16,355 nt of DNA from JAJDIA01 sp031555145 (lineage in GTDB: Bacteria > Bacteroidota > Bacteroidia > Bacteroidales > Tannerellaceae). A program made the translations under genes and the position numbers. The stretch's first letter is position 1, and every line of letters begins with the position of its first letter. Positions 1-6,735 of the stretch are shown in pieces. Location of the stretch: assembly GCA_031555145.1 (NCBI GenBank), contig JAVBUR010000099.1:1-16355 (forward strand), in the 5' to 3' direction. The notes under the pieces were generated by a model. The model made no database searches, was not told the DNA's origin, and saw only the letters and a list, made by a program, of their open reading frames with translations.

Positions 1-591
1 CCGGATGTATTTAAACACATCTCCGGCGTAATCTTTGACGAAACCAAACGATTGGGTTTCCTGGTTGAGAAAGTGCTCCAAATGTCGCTCTTCGAACGGC
101 AAAAGACTGCTCTCAAGCTGAAAGAAATCGACGCCAACGACCTGGTGGCAGGTGTAGCCAACACCTTCGCCCTGAAAGTAGAGAAATACGGCGGAACGAT
201 CGATATCGATCTGCAGGCTGAATCCTCAACGATCTATGCCGACGAACTGCATATCACCAACGTCTTATTCAACCTCATGGACAATGCCGTGAAATACCGT
301 CGGCAGGAAGTCCCGCTCACGCTCATGGCACGTACCTGGAATGAGGCAAACAAGCTGACGATCTCAATCGAAGACAACGGGGTTGGTATCAAGAAAGAAC
401 ACCTCAAAAAGGTATTTGACCGCTTCTACCGCGTACCTACCGGCAACGTACACGACGTCAAAGGTTTCGGACTCGGATTAGCCTATGTGCGAAAAATGAT
501 TGAGGATCACGACGGCACCATCCGTGCAGAAAGTGGTCCAGGCAATATAGGAACAAAATTTATTATTACTTTACCTCTTATAAAAAGTTAA
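1..591 (+). CDS. rprX: Sensor histidine kinase RprX, C-terminal part (5' end outside window)
   Basis: The reading frame is open from base 1, so only the last 196 residues are present. It is the sensor of a two-component system, autophosphorylating and passing phosphate to the regulator encoded next door. Counting from the window edge, residues 1-35 look like the second helix of the dimerisation domain; the phosphoacceptor histidine lies upstream and is not visible. The HATPase_c domain fills the rest: N-box around 86-100 (NLMDNAVKYR), G1 box DNGVGI at 115-120, an F-box-like VFDRFYRV, and G2 box GFGLGL at 145-150. It ends TAA, with two bases before the next ATG, so the pair is co-transcribed and probably translationally coupled. 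A TTG at 52 could be mistaken for a start, but in-frame coding continues upstream of it. Assignment to RprX rests on remembered similarity to the Bacteroides RprX C-terminus and on the RprY-like partner. Kinase identity is certain; the specific name is likely. Confidence 0.88.
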   Translation, partial: PDVFKHISGVIFDETKRLGFLVEKVLQMSLFERQKTALKLKEIDANDLVAGVANTFALKVEKYGGTIDIDLQAESSTIYADELHITNVLFNLMDNAVKYRRQEVPLTLMARTWNEANKLTISIEDNGVGIKKEHLKKVFDRFYRVPTGNVHDVKGFGLGLAYVRKMIEDHDGTIRAESGPGNIGTKFIITLPLIKS

Positions 592-593
592 TT

Positions 594-1322
594 ATGGAAG
601 AGAAAATGAAAATCTTCTTTTGTGAAGACGACGAGAATTTAGGGATGCTTCTAAGGGAATACTTACAAGCAAAAGGGTATGTGACCGATCTCTTCTCCGA
701 TGGGGAAGCCGGTTTCAAAGGCTTTACCAAAGGTAAATACGACCTCTGTGTATTGGATGTGATGATGCCGAAGAAAGACGGTTTTACGTTGGCACAGGAA
801 ATCCGTTCCATCAATCCCGAAATACCGGTAATCTTCCTGACTGCTAAGACGATGAAGGAAGACGTACTGGAAGGTTTCAAGATAGGAGCTGACGACTACC
901 TGACCAAACCGTTCAGCATGGAAGAATTGCTGTTGCGCATCGAAGCCATCCTGCGTCGTGTGAAAGGGAAAAAAATGAAAGACATTCCTTTCTACAAGCT
1001 GGGTAACTTCATGTTTGATACCCAAAAACAAACCTTGACGATCGACGACAAGGTGACCAAGCTGACCACTAAAGAATGTGAATTGCTCAGCCTTCTGTGC
1101 GCCCATGCCAACGAGATACTCGAACGCAACTACGCATTGAAAACCATCTGGGTGGACGACAACTACTTCAATGCCCGCAGCATGGACGTGTATATCACCA
1201 AACTGCGCAAACTGTTGAAAGACGATCCCAGTATCGAAATTATCAACATCCACGGCAAAGGATACAAATTGATCACCCCGACCGGCGAAGAACAAGCAAA
1301 GGAAGAAGGGTCGCAGGCTTAA
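594..1322 (+). CDS. rprY: Response regulator RprY (OmpR/PhoB family)
   Basis: A DNA-binding response regulator of 242 residues, the normal length for the OmpR/PhoB family. The receiver domain spans about residues 5-120. It has the acidic pair D12/D13, phosphoacceptor D55 in LCVLDVMMPKKDG, the switch threonine T83 in FLTAKT and the conserved lysine K105 in DDYLTKPF. A winged-helix effector domain follows at about 130-232 and ends NIHGKGYKLI, a classic C-terminal hairpin of this family. The start at 594 is two bases after the kinase stop; a second in-frame ATG lies four codons later. Members of this family bind DNA as dimers after phosphorylation. In Bacteroides and Porphyromonas, RprY has been linked to stress and ion-homeostasis genes; whether that holds here is inference. 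A strong hairpin terminator begins at the stop codon. The gene converges on the cstA-family gene. Confidence 0.92.
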   Translation: MEEKMKIFFCEDDENLGMLLREYLQAKGYVTDLFSDGEAGFKGFTKGKYDLCVLDVMMPKKDGFTLAQEIRSINPEIPVIFLTAKTMKEDVLEGFKIGADDYLTKPFSMEELLLRIEAILRRVKGKKMKDIPFYKLGNFMFDTQKQTLTIDDKVTKLTTKECELLSLLCAHANEILERNYALKTIWVDDNYFNARSMDVYITKLRKLLKDDPSIEIINIHGKGYKLITPTGEEQAKEEGSQA

Positions 1323-1360
1323 AAAAAGAGAGCTGCCTCAAAACGAGGCAGCTCTTTTTT
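1321..1360. terminator. Bidirectional intrinsic terminator between rprY and cstA
   Basis: An 11-bp perfect stem pairs 1329-1339 (AGAGCTGCCTC) with 1345-1355 (GAGGCAGCTCT) around a 5-base loop AAAAC. On the plus strand the stem runs into T1355-T1360. On the minus strand the complement of A1321-A1327 supplies a U-run of seven after the hairpin. Rho-independent terminators consist of a GC-rich hairpin followed by a U-tract, so this element should stop transcripts from both sides. It overlaps the last two bases of the rprY stop codon and fills nearly all of the 40-base gap to the converging cstA-family gene. It is the only convincing terminator I see in the window. Confidence 0.9.
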
Positions 1361-1362
1361 GT

Positions 1363-2775
1363 TTATATCCGATAGGCACGCCGCCAACGGATAAAGAAAA
1401 ATAACACAATAACAGTGACTACTCCGCCCAACACCTGCGATATCAATGCAGACAGGGCAAAACCTTCAGGGGCTATAAAGATATAGGTAGAGCAGACAAA
1501 AGTCATAAACAAGGCCGGCAGCAGAGTAACCCAGTACAGTTTCTTCTCCTGCACCAGATAAACAGTCAAAGCCCAAAGGGTAAATACCGCCAATGTCTGG
1601 TTGGTCCAGGCAAAATACCGCCAGATCATATCAAACCCGTCTTTATCTCTCAGACTATACATCAGGATAGCAGTCGAGGCTATAAACAAAGGGATACTGA
1701 TCATCAACCGACGGCTGATCTTTCTCTGATCCCAGCGAAGGAAGTCAGCTGCAATCAACCTGGCTGCCCGAAAGGCAGTATCTCCCGTAGAAATGGGGGC
1801 GGCGATCACTCCGAGAATAGCTAGCAAGCCACCAATAGTACCCAGCCAGTTCTTCGAAATATGATCTACAATCACTGCAGCATTACTTTCCCCCATGCCA
1901 TTGTCGTGATAAAAAGCAGCTGCTGCTGCCGCCCAAATCAAGGCTACAATTCCTTCGGCTATCATGGCACCGAAGAATACCGGCCGTCCCATCTTCTCCG
2001 ACTTCAGACAACGCGCCATTAACGGGCTTTGCGTGGCATGGAATCCTGAAATAGCCCCGCAAGCAATGCTGACAAACATAATCGGAAAGATCGGCAGGTC
2101 ATCAGGGTGCGTACTGGCAAGACCGTCCGTAAGTTCAGGGATCTGTGGAAAATGGACAAACAACATGACCAGGATACCCACAGCCATAAACAATAGAGCC
2201 CCTGCAAACAACGGATATATTTTACCGATGATCTTGTCGATGGGAAGCAATGTGGCCAGGATGTAATATATCATGATCACAATGATCCAAAACATAGTGT
2301 CCAGATGTGTAGGGGTAAGGTTAGCCAGCAGGCCGGCCGGTCCGGCTACAAACACAGCGCCGACCAATGCCATCAGCACAATCGTAAACACACGCATAAA
2401 CTGTTTGAAGTTATGCCCCAGATAATGGCCGACCAATTCCGGAAGGCTTTCACCATTATGCCGGAGCGAGAGCATACCGGCCAAGAAGTCGTGTGTGGCT
2501 CCGGCCAGGATACTACCGAGTACGATCCACAGAAAAGCAGCTGTACCGAATTTGGCACCCATGATGGCACCGAAGATCGGCCCCAGTCCGGCAATGTTGA
2601 GAAACTGGATCATAAACACCTTCCAGGCAGGCATGGGAATATAATCCACGCCATCCTGCATGGCATAAGCGGGTGTCTGACGCTTGGTATCAATACCAAA
2701 AACTCTCTCTATAAAACGTCCGTACAAAAAGTATCCGGCAACTAGTATTAGCAGGCAACAAATAAAGGTTATCAT
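1363..2775 (-). CDS. cstA: CstA-family carbon starvation protein (peptide/pyruvate transporter)
   Basis: A 470-residue, strongly hydrophobic inner-membrane protein with roughly a dozen or more predicted membrane segments, beginning with one at residues 1-18. CstA-family signatures are visible in order: GLGPIFGAIMGA (about 63-74), THDFLAGMLSLR (94-105), GAISGFHATQSPLMAR (about 240-255), STGDTAFRAARLIAADF (about 319-335) and FAWTNQTLAVFTLWA. Characterised CstA relatives take up peptides or pyruvate during nutrient limitation; the substrate here cannot be read from the sequence. It is much shorter than E. coli CstA (about 700 residues), but the core is continuous, so I read it as a short family form rather than a truncation. 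Its ATG overlaps the stop codon of the preceding yqeY-like gene by one base (TAATG), suggesting translational coupling and placing it last in the division operon. The family is secure; the substrate is unknown. Confidence 0.9.
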   Translation of the reverse strand: MITFICCLLILVAGYFLYGRFIERVFGIDTKRQTPAYAMQDGVDYIPMPAWKVFMIQFLNIAGLGPIFGAIMGAKFGTAAFLWIVLGSILAGATHDFLAGMLSLRHNGESLPELVGHYLGHNFKQFMRVFTIVLMALVGAVFVAGPAGLLANLTPTHLDTMFWIIVIMIYYILATLLPIDKIIGKIYPLFAGALLFMAVGILVMLFVHFPQIPELTDGLASTHPDDLPIFPIMFVSIACGAISGFHATQSPLMARCLKSEKMGRPVFFGAMIAEGIVALIWAAAAAAFYHDNGMGESNAAVIVDHISKNWLGTIGGLLAILGVIAAPISTGDTAFRAARLIAADFLRWDQRKISRRLMISIPLFIASTAILMYSLRDKDGFDMIWRYFAWTNQTLAVFTLWALTVYLVQEKKLYWVTLLPALFMTFVCSTYIFIAPEGFALSALISQVLGGVVTVIVLFFFIRWRRAYRI

Positions 2776-3224
2776 TAAGCAAGTAATTTTTTAACGGTTT
2801 CTGAAATCATTCGTCCTTCGGCTTTACCAGCCAGGGCTTTTGTGGCAACACCCATTACTTTTCCCATATCCTGAGGACCGGCAGCACCTACTTGTGCGAT
2901 GATCGCTTTCAGTTGCTGTTCCAGCTCTTCGGCAGACATCTGCTTCGGCAGGTAGATTTCAATCACGGCAGCCTCAGCCAGTTCATCGTCGGCCAGCTCA
3001 GCCCGTCCTTGTTCCACATAGATAGCAGCACTCTCTTTCCGTTGTTTTACCATCTTTTGCAGGATTTTTACTGCGGTTTCTTCGGCCAGTTCACCGTCAC
3101 CGCCCTTGGCGGTTTTCGCTTCCAGAAACTCTTTCTTCACTCCACGCAAAGCCTGCAGGCGCAATTTTTCCTTCGCCAGCATGGCAGCTTTGATGTCTTC
3201 ACTTACTTGTTCAAATAATCCCAT
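2775..3224 (-). CDS. GatB/YqeY domain-containing protein
   Basis: A 149-residue cytoplasmic, helix-rich, highly charged protein of the YqeY family, which resembles the C-terminal tRNA-binding region of the GatB subunit of tRNA amidotransferase. Visible family features are the N-terminal helix starting MGLFEQVSEDIKAAMLAKEK, KQRKES (60-65), YLPKQMS (91-97) and MGKVMG (120-125) before a C-terminal helix. A tRNA-related role is the usual suggestion, but the physiological function is unproven. The frame stays open upstream to 3410 inside ftsZ, but the ATG at 3224 begins the family's characteristic N-terminus and lies 16 bases after the ftsZ stop, so I chose it. The stop overlaps the downstream cstA-family start by one base (TAATG). 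Its place directly after ftsZ implies expression from the dcw operon. Length matches the family norm. Confidence 0.93.
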   Translation of the reverse strand: MGLFEQVSEDIKAAMLAKEKLRLQALRGVKKEFLEAKTAKGGDGELAEETAVKILQKMVKQRKESAAIYVEQGRAELADDELAEAAVIEIYLPKQMSAEELEQQLKAIIAQVGAAGPQDMGKVMGVATKALAGKAEGRMISETVKKLLA

Positions 3225-3240
3225 ACACTTTATGTTGATA

Positions 3241-4587
3241 TTAATTAAATCGAATCGTTGGCTTAGATCCACCGCCCGGTTCACCCGACGAACGCGGCGG
3301 ATTAGCGGGTTCGTCCTCTTCAGGAACAGCTTTTGCACGGGCCTTGGTAATAACACGGACGTCGCGGTTATAGGCAGGATGCTCTTCCAGCAGAGCGATG
3401 AAAGTATCATCGTCCATCTCTTCGTCGGTCAGGATCACCGCTTGCGGACGGGGTAGGCTACGGCCGGTAGGCGTCACCATGCTGTCGTAATACTTCTTCA
3501 AGAGCTTGTTTTCACGCTCTTCTTTCTTTTTGCGTAATTCTTCCACCATGATCTGTTCCTCGGTACGAAGAAAAGCATCTGCCTGTTTCTTTTCGACCAT
3601 TTCTTCAATGACATCGGTAGAAAAACCGGTAGCTATAATCATAATCTTGACCTTCTCTCCCAATGTTTCATCAATAGCGATTCCCCATATCACTTCGATA
3701 TTCGTGTTGAAGCCAGCCATAAACTCGTTAAAATAGGCCAGTTCATCCATCTTCAATGGGGAGGTTTCACTGGAGTAGATATTGAACAGTATCTTATGGG
3801 CATTCTTCACATCATTATTACTGAGCAAAGGCGAGTTAAGCGCTTCTGCCACTGCTTGCTGCACCCGTTGTTCACCTTCGCCGAAGCCGTTGCTCATCAA
3901 AGCTACGCCTCCGTCCTTCATGGTGGTTTCAACATCTGCGAAGTCGAGGTTCATCACCCCGGTCTGGGTAATAATTTCGGCAATACTTTTAGCGGCAGTC
4001 GCCAAGGTATCATCGGCCTTACCGAACGCGTTCAACACGGTCAGATCAGCGTATATTTCATACAGGCGTTCGTTATTGATTACAAGTAGGGCATCCACAT
4101 TCGCAGCCATCTCTTCTACCCCGTTCAATGCCTGCAGGATTTTTGTCTTTCCTTCAAACAGGAACGGAATCGTTACAATACCGACCGTCAATATACCCAT
4201 ATCCTTGGCAATCTTAGCGATAACCGGGCCGGCTCCAGTACCCGTACCGCCACCCATACCGGCAGTAATAAAAGCCATCTGGGTACCATCATTCAGCACC
4301 TGACGGATTTCATCCATGCTTTCTTCGGCAGCCGTCTTCGCTTTGGCTGGTTTATTCCCTGCCCCCAGGCCCTTGGTCGTTTCGCGCCCCAGGATAATCT
4401 GCGTAGGCACCTCCGAACGTTTTAAGGCCTGACTGTCAGTATTGCATAAGACAAAAGAAACATCGTGTATCCCTTTCCTATACATGTGCGATACGGCATT
4501 ACCACCACCACCACCCACACCTATTACTTTGATGAGGTGGGCGTCTTCCGTCTTAAAATCGAAGTCTAATATATTATTCAAGTCCAT
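3241..4587 (-). CDS. ftsZ: Cell division protein FtsZ
   Basis: A tubulin-like GTPase that polymerises at midcell into the Z-ring and organises septal wall synthesis. The 448 residues are longer than E. coli FtsZ (383). The GTP-binding domain shows VIGVGGGGGNAVSHM at 21-35, the tubulin signature GGGTGTG at 112-118 and VTIPFLFEG at 138-146. The T7 synergy loop at 213-218 reads NLDFAD, and N213, D215 and D218 correspond to the residues that complete the active site of the neighbouring subunit. The globular core ends near 325. After it come a lysine/glutamate-rich predicted helix (about 330-368), an acidic-hydrophobic segment with DDDTFIALLEEHPAYNR (392-408) and a Pro/Gly tail ending KPTIRFN. The ATG at 4587 is 29 bases after the ftsA stop. 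The GTPase machinery looks intact. I do not see the textbook C-terminal peptide of proteobacterial FtsZ; see findings. Confidence 0.98.
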   Translation of the reverse strand: MDLNNILDFDFKTEDAHLIKVIGVGGGGGNAVSHMYRKGIHDVSFVLCNTDSQALKRSEVPTQIILGRETTKGLGAGNKPAKAKTAAEESMDEIRQVLNDGTQMAFITAGMGGGTGTGAGPVIAKIAKDMGILTVGIVTIPFLFEGKTKILQALNGVEEMAANVDALLVINNERLYEIYADLTVLNAFGKADDTLATAAKSIAEIITQTGVMNLDFADVETTMKDGGVALMSNGFGEGEQRVQQAVAEALNSPLLSNNDVKNAHKILFNIYSSETSPLKMDELAYFNEFMAGFNTNIEVIWGIAIDETLGEKVKIMIIATGFSTDVIEEMVEKKQADAFLRTEEQIMVEELRKKKEERENKLLKKYYDSMVTPTGRSLPRPQAVILTDEEMDDDTFIALLEEHPAYNRDVRVITKARAKAVPEEDEPANPPRSSGEPGGGSKPTIRFN

Positions 4588-4616
4588 AACATGCGCTTTT
4601 ATTTCGTTTGTTTGAA

Positions 4617-5966
4617 TCAGAACTCTCCGTCGTCAAAAAGAGTTTGTCCCATATTCTTGAACTTGTCTATGAAACTCTTTTTCTTAGGTTCCTTTTGTCC
4701 CTTCTCGTCTTTGGGTTTCGCCACAGGCTCCACTGGTGGAGGAGTCGCTTTAGTAGGTTCTGCCGGAACGTCCTCCGTACCGAACAAAGGAGCGGTAACC
4801 GGTGGGATCACCACATCCGAACAATTCACCTTACCCTGCATCAATAAACCAACAGCAGACAGGTAGCCGGGATGATCTTCCAGCGCCGTTCCGTCATCCA
4901 GTACCCCTTTACGCAACCGGGCATACTTCACATCCAACCCAGTCCGTTCGCTCAGCGTTCGGCGCAGGCCTTTCAACTCAGAGGCGCCACCGGTAATCAG
5001 GATACCACATCCCAACTCCTGCAAGGGGAGGGTCGTTTCCAGACGGGAAACCACATTCTCTATAATCTCCCGGATACGGGCTTCAATTACCATATCCAAC
5101 TCCATCTGCCTGACAGAAGATTGCATGATACCATCCGATGAGAACAGCTGAACGTCTCCACTGTTGTCCGGATCAACGGTTGCACTTCCATATTCTTTCT
5201 TCAGGCGTTCGGCTTCCGATTCGACGATTTGCAGGGAGGTGATATCTTTCGTCACCACATTGCCTCCCAAGGGGATCACATGCAGGCTTCTCAGTCTGCC
5301 ACCTTTGTAAATCGCCACTTTGGTCACACCGGCACCGAAGTCGACCAAGGCACAGCCGAGTTCTTTCTCGTCTTTACCCAGCACCACATCGGCCAACGCC
5401 AACGGAGACACCAGTATATCTGCAATCTCCAGTTTGGATTTATCGGCCACTGCTGTTCGGACATACCGCCTCAGCGACGGTCGAGCTACAATCAGTTTAT
5501 AGTTGGCTTCCATTTTCCCACAGGGGACCCCGACAGGGTTTGCTACCTGACGGCCATCCAACGTCCAGACGGGAGAAGCAATTGTCAGCACATCCGCCAG
5601 AATGGGGCGGAACTTACCCGCTTCTTCATTCAGGGCGTTTACAATTTCATTGGTCACCACCCCCTCATTCCGCAATTCGCGGTTGATGGTGTGGTCGATC
5701 AACCGGATCGACTGTCCGCCGACTCCGATATATACTTTGGAGATCTTTGAGCCATCCAGTTTGCTGTTCATTTTCCGGATCAGTTTGGAAATCCGTGCAG
5801 CCGTTTCTTCCACGTTATACACGCACCCTCTACGGATACAGCCATCCGCAGGTTCCATCTCTGCAGCGATCACAACAAGCGTACCGGAAGCATTCTTCTT
5901 CCCCACCATCCCTGTCAGCCAGGAGGTTCCTAAATCGACGGCAGCTATAAAGTCAGTGTAACCCAT
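4617..5966 (-). CDS. ftsA: Cell division protein FtsA
   Basis: An actin-like ATPase of 449 residues that tethers FtsZ filaments to the inner face of the membrane and recruits later division proteins. ATP-site motifs are present: phosphate-1 AAVDLGTSWLTG (8-19), phosphate-2 ALVDFGAGVTKVAIY (206-220) and the adenosine motif GILITGGASEL (331-341). The region between phosphate-1 and phosphate-2 holds the FtsA-specific 1C/SHS2 domain. After the core, a proline- and lysine-rich linker (about 387-429) leads to a basic amphipathic helix KKKSFIDKFKNMGQTLF (428-444), the expected membrane-targeting sequence. I chose the ATG at 5966, four bases after the ftsQ stop and preceded by an A-rich run. A TTG eight codons upstream would overlap ftsQ and add a tail not typical of the family. 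It is followed by ftsZ, the usual order. Confidence 0.97.
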   Translation of the reverse strand: MGYTDFIAAVDLGTSWLTGMVGKKNASGTLVVIAAEMEPADGCIRRGCVYNVEETAARISKLIRKMNSKLDGSKISKVYIGVGGQSIRLIDHTINRELRNEGVVTNEIVNALNEEAGKFRPILADVLTIASPVWTLDGRQVANPVGVPCGKMEANYKLIVARPSLRRYVRTAVADKSKLEIADILVSPLALADVVLGKDEKELGCALVDFGAGVTKVAIYKGGRLRSLHVIPLGGNVVTKDITSLQIVESEAERLKKEYGSATVDPDNSGDVQLFSSDGIMQSSVRQMELDMVIEARIREIIENVVSRLETTLPLQELGCGILITGGASELKGLRRTLSERTGLDVKYARLRKGVLDDGTALEDHPGYLSAVGLLMQGKVNCSDVVIPPVTAPLFGTEDVPAEPTKATPPPVEPVAKPKDEKGQKEPKKKSFIDKFKNMGQTLFDDGEF

Positions 5967-5970
5967 ATCT

Positions 5971-6699
5971 TTATTTTTTTGTACAAACAATTTGGTTCTT
6001 ATACTTCAGGTTAATTATGTTGTATTTGTTCCATCCCATTTTGGGAATCACCTGATCATAGAATAATTGCAGATTTTCCAATTTCTCTTCAAAGTTCGTA
6101 AATGGCCCCAACAAAATACGGTGATTGCCCACCCGGGGGATCAATTCCACCTCTTTGTCCGAACGGACGTAAATCTGTTCTATCTGATTGTTCCAGAAGT
6201 CATTCTTTCGCAAAAATAACGCAAATTTGTATAACTCATCCTTTGCGAAGTCTTTTTCTACATATCCACTGGCTACCGGGAGCAAAGCAGTGTATCGATG
6301 GCTTACCGGCATGGTGCTTCCTTTATGGTCAATATAGAAACTGCCATAAGCACCTATCACCCGCATGATCGGCATTTTCTGTGCGACTTCCAGCTTGATT
6401 CGGTTAGAAGGCGTCTTATACACCTCTATTTTCGAGATCATCTCATTCTTCATCAATTCCTGTTCGATCTTTTCGGTATTGATGGTACACATCTCTTTAT
6501 TCACCGGGTTCAATCCGGATCGCTTCAACTGCTCAATCACATCGGCTCGCGTCACAAAATGCTTCTCTAGGCTGTCTTTGACAACGACCTGCAGGTCATG
6601 ACAGGTACCCTCTTCCTTTCGTTCATGGAAGAATACGGAAGCAACGATGATGTAGGCTAACATCACGATGCCGATCAATATAGAAAAGACTCGAACCAC
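5971..6699 (-). CDS. ftsQ: Cell division protein FtsQ
   Basis: A bitopic membrane protein of 242 residues that in characterised bacteria bridges the Z-ring machinery to FtsB/FtsL and the septal synthases. A short N-terminus leads into one membrane segment (about 5-24). A POTRA-like domain follows (about 34-113, with VTRADVIEQLKRSG and MISKIEVYKTPSNRIKLEV), then a beta domain (about 115-236, with GSFYIDHKG). The end, YNIINLKYKNQIVC, matches the family's last beta strands, which contact FtsB in model systems. The start is a GTG at 6699: an in-frame stop lies 12 bases upstream and the next Met (residue 13) would cut the membrane segment. Overall sequence conservation of FtsQ is weak, so the call rests on architecture plus position between murC and ftsA. 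The 36-base gap after murC contains no obvious promoter. Confidence 0.92.
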   Translation of the reverse strand: MVRVFSILIGIVMLAYIIVASVFFHERKEEGTCHDLQVVVKDSLEKHFVTRADVIEQLKRSGLNPVNKEMCTINTEKIEQELMKNEMISKIEVYKTPSNRIKLEVAQKMPIMRVIGAYGSFYIDHKGSTMPVSHRYTALLPVASGYVEKDFAKDELYKFALFLRKNDFWNNQIEQIYVRSDKEVELIPRVGNHRILLGPFTNFEEKLENLQLFYDQVIPKMGWNKYNIINLKYKNQIVCTKK

Positions 6700-6735
6700 G
6701 GTATCACATATTTAGTTATCACTCGAACAGGTCAT

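Noticed and set aside
663..1295. A 210-codon minus-strand open frame opposite rprY
   Set aside because: Phe/Val/His-rich composition typical of the complement of a charged gene; rprY itself is intact with all family residues.
3225..3410. A 62-residue N-terminal extension of the yqeY-like gene reaching into ftsZ
   Set aside because: The extension would be read from ftsZ codons in another frame; the ATG at 3224 gives the family's standard N-terminus and length.
5967..5990. A TTG start giving FtsA eight extra residues
   Set aside because: It would overlap the end of ftsQ by 20 bases; the ATG at 5966 gives the normal FtsA start just before the first strand.
3225..6735. Internal Bacteroides-type promoters in the short gaps before ftsQ, ftsA, ftsZ and yqeY
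   Set aside because: I looked for a TAnnTTTG -7 element on the minus strand in these gaps and saw none; promoters inside coding sequence cannot be excluded by eye.
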